NCBI GenBank assembly: GCA_008828725.1
Contig: MEHQ01002079.1
Span: forward strand, 62,001 to 126,000
Reading direction: 5' to 3'
Length of the DNA: 64,000 bases
Source: Saccharina japonica
Taxonomy: Eukaryota; Sar; Phaeophyceae; Laminariales; Laminariaceae
The position numbers were made by a program, and so were the translations under genes. Below, one piece after another: positions 58,801 through 64,000 of this stretch; position 1 is the first letter of the stretch, and every line of letters starts with the position of its first letter. A model generated the notes under the pieces. The model was not told the origin of the DNA and searched no databases. It worked only from the letters and a program-made list of their open reading frames with translations.

Positions 58801-61794
58801 CTATTAATATTAATATAGGAGGGGGAGAGAAAAGGAGGGCGAAGATAATAAATGGGAAGACAAAAATAGGGTAAAAGCCAAACATAGGTATACCTGGTCC
58901 TTTTGAGCCATTTATAGGTACACTAAATATTGCACTCGGGAAAATATTTCCTGGTCCTATCTCTGATTGGTCAGCTTCGCCCGATCGTACCTACTGTTGG
59001 CTGAAAAAAAACAGGTACACCTCTCTGCGGCTACTCAAGTTGGGCTTCACCTATTTTTGGAAACGATTGTATCCATAAATGGCGCATTTTATGCTCTTTT
59101 TCGCAAAACTTGAAATATGACCACAGCGCCGTCGGGCCCAGGTGACCCGAGCTGTAAAAAAAAGTATGAACGTATGTTGCGAAATTGCATTTTGATAATT
59201 AACCCGTATTGTATCACAGAGTACCGTACACTCAGTAAAAACCCATTAAGGGGCCCCTTCGGTCATGATGAAACACGAGTCTTCCATCATTGAAAAATAT
59301 ACGATCGTATATTTCTCGTTTTTTTTACAGCAATACCATTTCTGGTATAATAACACCATATCAGTACTCCTTACGGAAAACGGCATATCTCCAGTTCTAA
59401 TGCTCAGTATTTCGCCCATAGAGTAGTTGCAAAGAGCCTAGACCAAGAAAAAAAAATATTTAGAGGCACTTTACGTGACGACCAAGGCGTCTGATCGATA
59501 TGCCTCCCGAGACACAAATGTTGACCATGGTCTAGGCTCTAACGAAAAGGGCCTCTTTAGAGGCACTTTCCGTGACGACCAAGGCGTCTGATCGATATGC
59601 CTCCCGAGACACAAATGTTGACCATGGTCTGGGCTCTTTGCAACTACTCTATGGGCGAAGTACTGAGCATTAGAACTGGAGCTATGCCGTTTTCCGTAAG
59701 GAGTACTGATATGGTGTTATTATACCAGAAATAGTATTGCTGCTGTAAAAAAAACGAAAAATATATATTTTTTCAACGATGGAAGACTCGTGTTTCATGA
59801 TGACCGAAGGGGCCCCTTAACAAACTACTGTGCTGTTGGGTAGGACAAGGTTTTTCTTTCCTAAGCAAGACCTTAGTAGGTACGTAGGTACAGGTTGAGC
59901 CATTTATAGGTACTATTGGAGCCAAAATAAATATAGATGAAGCCTACGAGGGTAACTTGAGTAGCCACAGAGAGGTGTACCGGGAACTTTTCCACCAACA
60001 AATCGTAGGTCGATCGGGCGTGGTCAACAAGAGTGAGGACCAGAGGGAGTATTTTCCCGAGTAGTGCAATATTTAGCGTACCTATAAATGGATTAAAAGT
60101 CCTATTAATAAGTAGATTTTGCCCAAAACAAAATGTACTGCTTGTATTATAACTGACACTTTTTATACCGGTGTCGTCGTGCAATGCAAACACGAATACG
60201 AGCATAAATCCGTTGTCCTCGGGCGGACGACATTACATGTGTACCAGGTATATGAAAGAGGCTGTTAATACATTCGGTCCGAAGAAAAGTTGAGGCTCGT
60301 TTTCTCACGATATGTATCATGTACATACGTCCAAGATATTTGACCGAAGAAACGGTGTGCTCAACATTATGGGTGTGTCGTAAATCATAACCCCATACCA
60401 GACCCTATAACCCTATACTACTGTAGTTACATACCAGGGTATTTACGAGCACACACCTGTAGCCCGTAAACCAGACGCTCCGCGCCCTCTCCCGAAGCCT
60501 TCGTGCGGATGGCAATACCAGTGGCCTTTTCAGAGAAAGAGCCGACGGCAACCCACGGATTTCCGGTCTTCTGCTCGACCTGGGACGAGTACTCGTAACG
60601 CTGAACCATGTTCGTGTATGTCACCCAGCCGCCCCCCGTCAGGCCAGCGGTAGGCGCGCGGCCCCACGAGCATCCCGCGACCTCTTTCTCCACTTGCCGT
60701 AGTTTCCGGGGCTGTCTGCCTTGATCGGCCAGGGTTGTGAGCCTACGCCTCGTTGTCGTCAACGACAAGACGCTGCTGGCTATGGCGGTACTCAGGCCCC
60801 CCGACGACAGTTCCGGCCGGTGAAACTCGCCGTGCGCCCCTGCATCCCGGGCGGCGTCGGCCATCGCCTCGAGGACGGAGAAGTCTCCGTCCCGACGGGC
60901 AATCCCGAGGGTCGTCACGCTGAGCTGCTGCCCGAGCAGCCCCGCCAGAGAGCGCACCCTGTCGGTGATGCTGTCCACCACGTCCTGGTAGTCCTCGCCG
61001 TCGCAACATGTGATCTGGTCGCTCGGCCTACCGTCCGAGAGGAAGAGCAGAGCAAGGGCACAACAGCCGCTGCTGGTGTCGCCGGCCCCGAGAAGTTCCT
61101 CAGCGGCGGCAATGGCGGGAAGGTAGTGGCCGTGCGACCGCGGCTCGCCGTCGTCGTGCAGGCCGACGAACTTGTCGTACAGGACCAGGCCCATGGGCTC
61201 CCGCTCGAAGATAACCTCCGCCGAGTCGCGCATGAGGATGAGGGACACGACATCTGTGTCGGAGCCCTCTTGGCTCACGCGCTGCTTGGCCACGAAGTCG
61301 AGGGCCAGCATCCCAAAAACGGCCTGGGAGCGGGTTTTGAAGTCGAAGACGTCGTGTGTCCTCATGGAGCCGGACTGGTCGACGACGATGACCGTGTGCG
61401 ACGTGCACAGGGACGGGTCCCTCTCGAGGCGCTGCTTGGCGGCCTCGTGGCCCCGGCGGTGCATCGGCGTCAACGGCGGGTGCGGGATATGGATGGGCAC
61501 GCCGTACGACGTAATCTCCCGCGTGGACGATGCGTCCGTGATGTACACGATGTCGGCATGGGTGTACTTCCACCTGGCGGCGCCGGTGGTGCGGTGTCGA
61601 CTCGCTCGTTCCTTTACCCCGAACTTGACCGCCGCCTGCAAGTCGAGCCGGTCTATCCCGCGGAGGGAGCGACGCTCCCTGCCATGGAGACTCGAGAAGA
61701 AGGGGACGTCGCTTATGATGCCAGGAAGAAAAGCTGGAGGAGCCTTTTCTCCTACTCCTACCGCGGTTGTTGTTGTTGGCATTTCATGCGCCAT
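49892..61794 (-). CDS. VWFA domain-alpha-kinase fusion protein (VwkA-like), two exons
   Basis: Exons on the minus strand: 61794-60457 and 50836-49892; 760 aa, phase 0 joint, donor CTACAG|GTGTGT, acceptor TTGGCAG|GAG. The first ATG after an in-frame TAA is at 61794. Residues of about 130-330 form a von Willebrand A domain with the metal-binding motif VVDQSGSM (about 139-144) and LFLSDGRPSD. The alpha-kinase domain starts near the end of exon 1 and continues with a lysine motif LVAKE, EKLLEPVKGYTKWNGNNGYV, QAFSHFTY, VCDLQG, FELTDPVIH, DLGSRGVNAFFETHKCNDVC (zinc-type His/Cys) and LLGF near the C-terminus. Alpha-kinases are atypical Ser/Thr kinases; the Dictyostelium relative VwkA acts on myosin II and the contractile vacuole. 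A roughly 105-aa polyQ and acidic insert splits the kinase domain. Substrate here is unknown. Confidence 0.92.
50195..50510 (-). other. PolyQ/acidic insert within the alpha-kinase domain
   Basis: Between GNNGYV and QAFSHF lie about 105 residues including seven consecutive Gln (CTG/CAG repeat), EEDEEEEEGSDSDSD and an Arg/Gly-rich stretch. Known alpha-kinases have a short loop here. The frame is open throughout. Confidence 0.75.
51612..52322. mobile_element. TIR element of unknown family, about 0.7 kb
   Basis: The left end reads AATGGATGAGGCTTCCTGCC and the right end, inverted, reads GATTGGATGAGGCCTCCTGC; both continue into CGAAGC and a G-run. An A-box-like TAGCTCAGTGGTTGTGGTGC lies inside at 51888-51907. 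Target-site duplication not clear. Confidence 0.55.
53255..53480 (+). mobile_element. TRIM relic (interior plus start of 3' LTR)
   Basis: Follows the order of the TRIM at 39598-40303: GAGGGTTTTGAGGAGTCGC, CTCGTGTTCTAGTTCG, GGCCCATCAGAGTGGGC, then TGTTATGGTA and GGCCGGTAATTGG from the LTR. More diverged, with no second LTR found. Confidence 0.65.
53596..53690 (+). repeat. Poly-C-tailed retroposon, family P, copy 4
   Basis: GTGAAAACCCAACGTGCTCC, GGCATTGTAGGGATGCGAGG and CTACGGCCGTGCA. The poly-C tail is absent here; a C-run lies upstream at 53585-53593 instead. Confidence 0.65.
54310..54680 (+). repeat. tRNA-type SINE body
   Basis: Shares AATTTCCTCATGTCAA, GGTCCGTTCCAGGGGGG, AGAGTTATAAGGCTTAG and AATTGGTTAACC with the units at 17130-17720. 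It is joined on its 5' side to a fragment of the Stowaway-like MITE (TTACGAGGGACCATAG, 54294-54309). Confidence 0.65.
54685..54773. mobile_element. piggyBac-like MITE, 89 bp, TTAA-flanked
   Basis: TTAA at 54681-54684 and 54774-54777. Starts CCCTTCTGGGACTGCAG and ends CAGTCCTGTAAGGG, with GACCCGTTTTGGGGACA and its near inverse as inner arms. TTAA duplication with CCCTT termini is the piggyBac signature. A partial second copy of the GGGGACA…CTAATTCTAAG segment follows at 54780-54830. Confidence 0.75.
55067..55679. mobile_element. Long-TIR foldback element, copy 1
   Basis: The outer ends are AGGTATACCTATGC and its inverse. Each arm of about 200 bp contains ATTTATAGGTAC, TTGCACTCGGGAAAAGG and CAAGGTACACCTCTCTG-type sequence. 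It is inserted in a GCGGTGCG-rich sequence that flanks it inversely (55010-55040 and 55690-55780). No coding region. Confidence 0.7.
55845..57070. mobile_element. pogo/Tigger-like DNA transposon remnant, 1226 bp
   Basis: TA at 55843-55844 and 57071-57072. Starts CAGTAGGGGGGCCTATATAA and ends with the near-exact inverse (TTATATAGGCCCCCCCACTG). About 200 bp at the left end and 150 bp at the right end carry repeated AAGGCGGT or ATAGGGCGGT motifs in both orientations, likely subterminal transposase-binding repeats. It contains a fragment that fits the acidic C-terminus of a CENP-B/pogo-type transposase. Confidence 0.75.
56146..56466 (+). pseudogene. Transposase C-terminal fragment (pogo/CENP-B-like)
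   Basis: An open frame of 106 codons ending TAG encodes VEDQKDAIEAMQLDAVDEM, an acidic block EDIEDSDEDATG and a helical tail. Acidic C-terminal tails following the DDE domain, with similar Glu/Asp-rich helices, are typical of pogo/Tigger transposases. No DDE domain remains in the element, so it is non-autonomous. Identification rests mainly on the surrounding TIRs and TA duplication. Confidence 0.5.
57270..57470. repeat. GA-rich purine tract
   Basis: About 200 bp of (GA)n with GATAGACAAAGAGAGA sub-repeats and a G-run, a strong purine/pyrimidine strand asymmetry capable of triplex (H-DNA) formation. Confidence 0.9.
57710..57800 (+). repeat. tRNA-derived SINE head
   Basis: A-box-like GGTGGTCTATTAATAGG and B-box-like CAGTTCAAATCCC, about 45 nt apart, with TGCCCCGG at the start. 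Too decayed for a tRNA. Confidence 0.5.
58153..58662 (+). other. Two short open frames with an internal 110-bp-spaced repeat
   Basis: 58153-58338 (61 aa) and 58359-58511 (50 aa, MLKKGGKPKSAPNVRSGN start, Lys-rich) are adjacent. GGGCGCTCGATAGCCGAGGT and its near copy recur 110 bp apart (about 58498 and 58608). This may be a decayed transposon gene; unrecognised. Confidence 0.3.
58887..60110. mobile_element. Long-TIR foldback element, copy 2, with nested insert
   Basis: Left arm AGGTATACCTGG, GAGCCATTTATAGGTAC and TTGCACTCGGGAAAA; right arm the inverse, ending near TACCTATAAATGG at 60090. Arms match those of 55067-55679. It contains the palindromic element 59250-59816 and an extra forward arm start at 59879. 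Confidence 0.65.
59250..59816. mobile_element. Palindromic TTAA-flanked element, 567 bp
   Basis: TTAA at 59246-59249 and 59817-59820. Arms of about 200 bp start GGGGCCCCTTCGGTCATGAT and are nearly perfect inverses. The centre holds two roughly 110-bp direct repeats containing CGTGACGACCAAGGCGTCTG. TTAA fits piggyBac-like elements, but the end sequence is itself palindromic, so a TA duplication cannot be excluded. Confidence 0.65.
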
Positions 61795-61879
61795 TATCAC
61801 GAATAACGCGAAAACGAGACAACGCTCACAGTAGCACGGGGTGTCGAAGCGTTATGTATACAGCCTTGCTTGCTGCCAC

Positions 61880-61945
61880 TGCCTGCACTGCTGCTGCTGC
61901 TGCTGCTGTGTTGCTGCTGTTGGTGGTGCTTGCTGCTGTTTGTTA
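61880..61945. repeat. (CTG/TTG)n microsatellite upstream of the kinase gene
   Basis: A triplet tract about 90-150 bp upstream of the kinase ATG (minus strand), i.e. in its likely 5' untranslated or promoter region. No TATA box is evident next to it. Confidence 0.7.
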
Positions 61946-62384
61946 TTACACGAGTACTCGTACCTGTTTTGGCTCTTGTATCCGCCGGTGAAAATGCCTG
62001 TGATCAATCATGCCGATTGTTTGCGGACTAATTACTTATTTCCGTCCGAAAGATTATATACCACCGGGACAACCAAACAAACTGGTACGATACGTACGTA
62101 TTAATTGTGCGACCTTTTACTTTAGGTACGATCTCCGATACTCACCCAACTTTAGGCACGTTGGTATGATACCATACTATTAATACTACTGTTTTGTAGA
62201 AGTAGAATCTTAATCTTCTTCTACTCGTATACTGTAGTACTCGAAGTATAAATACTACTTCGTATATTTCAAGATACGATACTGCTGTACACGATCTTGT
62301 GAAGATACTGGATCCGCCAGGAGGCCCCATAGCCGACGATCCTGTAGACCTCTGTGGACGATCCGTGTGATAAACTCGGGCAGG

Positions 62385-63420
62385 TATTATTAGTCCGTTG
62401 GGCTCGTACTACTGGTAAAAGGTTAACCAATCTAAAGCCCCATAACACTCTCTCCCCCTTCGGAACAGCGGGGTCTTTGGTGTGGGGCTGTACGTACGTG
62501 CCTATTAGGGCCATTCCTAACGAACAAAAAAAAATCACGATTCGTGACGTTTTGGCATGACAAAATATCACGATTCGTGATGTTTCTTTCCTAACGAAAA
62601 TAGGTGCTTTTTCGTCACGTTTCGTGATATTTTCAAATTATAAAAAATCCGATATTTTCAAACCAACGGTATTTGAGGGTAGGGCCAACTCTCGCAGGTA
62701 GGTCACGGCCAGGCCGTGCCGGGCCGACCGCGCCCGACCCGGTCCGTGATTCAAACCATGGGCAGAGGCCCGACACGGTCTGTGATATTCAAACCTCACG
62801 CGCCGTCGGCCAGGCCAGGTCCGCGCGAGGTTCCAATCTCGCTGACATGACGTCTGCTCTGCCTGGCCCATAAGATTTTCAGATTATTTTTGCTTTTTCT
62901 TCACGCTGTGTCTCCGCCTCCTCGAGATTTCGAGGTCACAGCAGGCTCGTTACCCCGCACCCAGCAGTGCCTTTAGGCAGCCGCTCGCTGTCCACAACCG
63001 GCGTACGGAGCAGGGCCTGGCATGCCCTTATACCGGCCCTCGGATACCGTTGGTGTCGGGTGGGTTACGTAGTGCCTTGATCAGGCGTATTTTGAGCCAC
63101 GACAAATGTCGTGAATCGTGATTTCGTTTTTTTTTAAGAAATTGTAAAAAAATTGGCGTCATGAATCGTGAGGTTTTTGTCGTGAATCACGACAAAAAAA
63201 ATCACGATTCACGACAAAAACCTCACGAATCGTGATTTTTTTCGTTCGTTAGGAATGGCCCTTAATAGTCTCCCATGGAGGCCCAAAAAGTAGAGTGTTT
63301 TATCAGGTTCTACATGAGGAAATTCGCTTTTTTCTTTTAAAAAGCGTTTTCATGGTTGAAGTGAGATTCGAACTCACGACCACTGTCGTACTAACTACTA
63401 AACCCATGTATGGTCCCGAG
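62385..63420 (-). repeat. tRNA-derived SINE split by a Harbinger-like MITE
   Basis: On the minus strand: head with B-box GAGTTCGAATCTC near 63365, CTCATGTAGAACCTG, then the MITE, then the body with CCGCTGTTCCGAAGGGGGAG, AGAGTGTTATGGGGCTTTAG and GGTTAACCTTTTACCAGTAG at 62400. A second, partial SINE body follows at 63440-63600. Confidence 0.65.
62508..63261. mobile_element. PIF/Harbinger-like MITE, 754 bp
   Basis: TTA at 62505-62507 and 63262-63264. Starts GGGCCATTCCTAACGAACAA and ends TTCGTTCGTTAGGAATGGCCC. The outer parts carry many ATCACGATTCGTGA-type palindromes. The GC-rich middle (62690-63060) is different in base composition and may be captured sequence. No transposase ORF. Confidence 0.8.
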
Positions 63421-63521
63421 GCCATTTGTTAGCTTAGTCCGTGGTATGGGCTACTGGTAAAAAGGTTAACCAATCCCCACCACCCAATCTACGTCAGTCA
63501 GCCTTGTAACACCCCCCCCCC

Positions 63522-63590
63522 CGGTCAATGGCCAAATGACTAAGGCAAGCAACAAATGGGAATTACGCCCCTCCCCCCACGCCCCCCCGT
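63522..63590 (+). repeat. Poly-C-tailed retroposon, family Q, partial
   Basis: GTCAATGGCCAAATGACTAA and GGCAAGCAACAAATG, then ACGCCCCTCCCCCC. The 5' part is missing. Confidence 0.6.
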
Positions 63591-63837
63591 TCAGAACAGC
63601 GGGGTCTTTGGTGTATACTTGTAGTGCCGGAGTCGCGGATTCACCAGAGTTTTCCCCGCGACCACCTGGCCTATTGCGACCTGGCTACAGACCGACACAG
63701 CTGCAGCAGCGCGCGAAGGACACGTTGTCAAGCCCATGCTACTACATTGCCCCGCCTATGTAGCTATCTATGTAGTCCGTGAGAGCACTGTACGCTATAC
63801 GGTACTTTGCGTCGACGGCTTGGCTGCTGCTGCTATT

Positions 63838-63838
63838 G

Positions 63839-63911
<73 letters not shown>
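63838..63911. repeat. (TTG)n microsatellite, about 25 units
   Basis: An almost uninterrupted TTG run on the plus strand near the window end. Confidence 0.95.
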
Positions 63912-64000
63912 ACTTTGCTTATAATGTTTTCATGCAAAAACATATTCATCATACAAAACCTACGCACACGGCTGCTGCGACGATGGGATGAGCCCAAATC

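Larger units (their letters stand above)
50837..60456 (-). other. 9.6-kb intron of the kinase gene, filled with nested transposons
   Basis: Boundaries are fixed by protein homology on both sides (…LVYGLQ|EIDSSGGSSLFVG…). It contains a TIR element with poly-G (51612-52322), a TRIM relic (53255-53480), a family P retroposon (53596-53690), SINE sequence (54310-54680), a TTAA MITE (54685-54773), two long-TIR foldbacks (55067-55679 and 58887-60110), a pogo-like element (55845-57070), a GA-rich tract (57270-57470), a SINE head (57710-57800) and a palindromic element (59250-59816). Confidence 0.85.

Noticed and set aside
60721-61806. 361-codon plus-strand open frame opposite the kinase exon
   Set aside because: Antisense shadow of a GC-rich exon; the minus strand carries the clear VWFA domain.
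7657-63911. TTG/GTT triplet tracts as possible CRISPR-like or satellite arrays
   Set aside because: Simple microsatellites without spacers.

Overview
This window is eukaryotic nuclear DNA. It has long spliced genes with short GC-rich exons (about 40-190 bp), introns of hundreds of bases rich in (TTG)n and poly-C/poly-T, tRNA-derived SINEs and many small DNA transposons. Gene structure, a von Willebrand A/alpha-kinase fusion and the repeat style suggest a stramenopile, most likely a brown alga. That placement is an inference and no marker gene proves it.

Layout. (1) 268-13945, plus strand: 18 exons of a HRQ1/MrfA(YprA)-type DEAH helicase with a C-terminal DUF1998 four-cysteine region. The 5' end lies outside the window. 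All 17 splice junctions keep frame, giving 1251 visible residues. (2) 17762-30059, plus strand: at least 15 exons of an unrecognised long coiled-coil protein with a 391-codon disordered last exon; its 5' end is unresolved. (3) 30900-49800: no convincing host gene. It holds three copies of a roughly 3-kb unit (one inverted, two in tandem), each carrying different private insertions: a hAT-like MITE, a miniature LTR element (TRIM) and a 2.27-kb insertion with a decayed reverse-transcriptase-like ORF. (4) 49892-61794, minus strand: a two-exon VWFA-alpha-kinase gene (VwkA-like, 760 aa) split by a 9.6-kb intron packed with nested transposons. (5) 61800-64000: a SINE split by a Harbinger-type MITE, then a long (TTG)n tract.

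The three host genes show no operon-like link. The helicase is a genome-maintenance enzyme, the kinase an atypical signalling kinase, and the coiled-coil protein is of unknown role. The strongest new material is the repeat biology: two short retroposon families sharing a poly-C tail, a SINE superfamily with a common central domain behind different tRNA-like heads, and several elements with exact target-site duplications and empty sites visible inside the window. Three predicted introns use GC-AG borders. Two single N bases, one exactly at the tandem-duplication joint, raise an assembly question.
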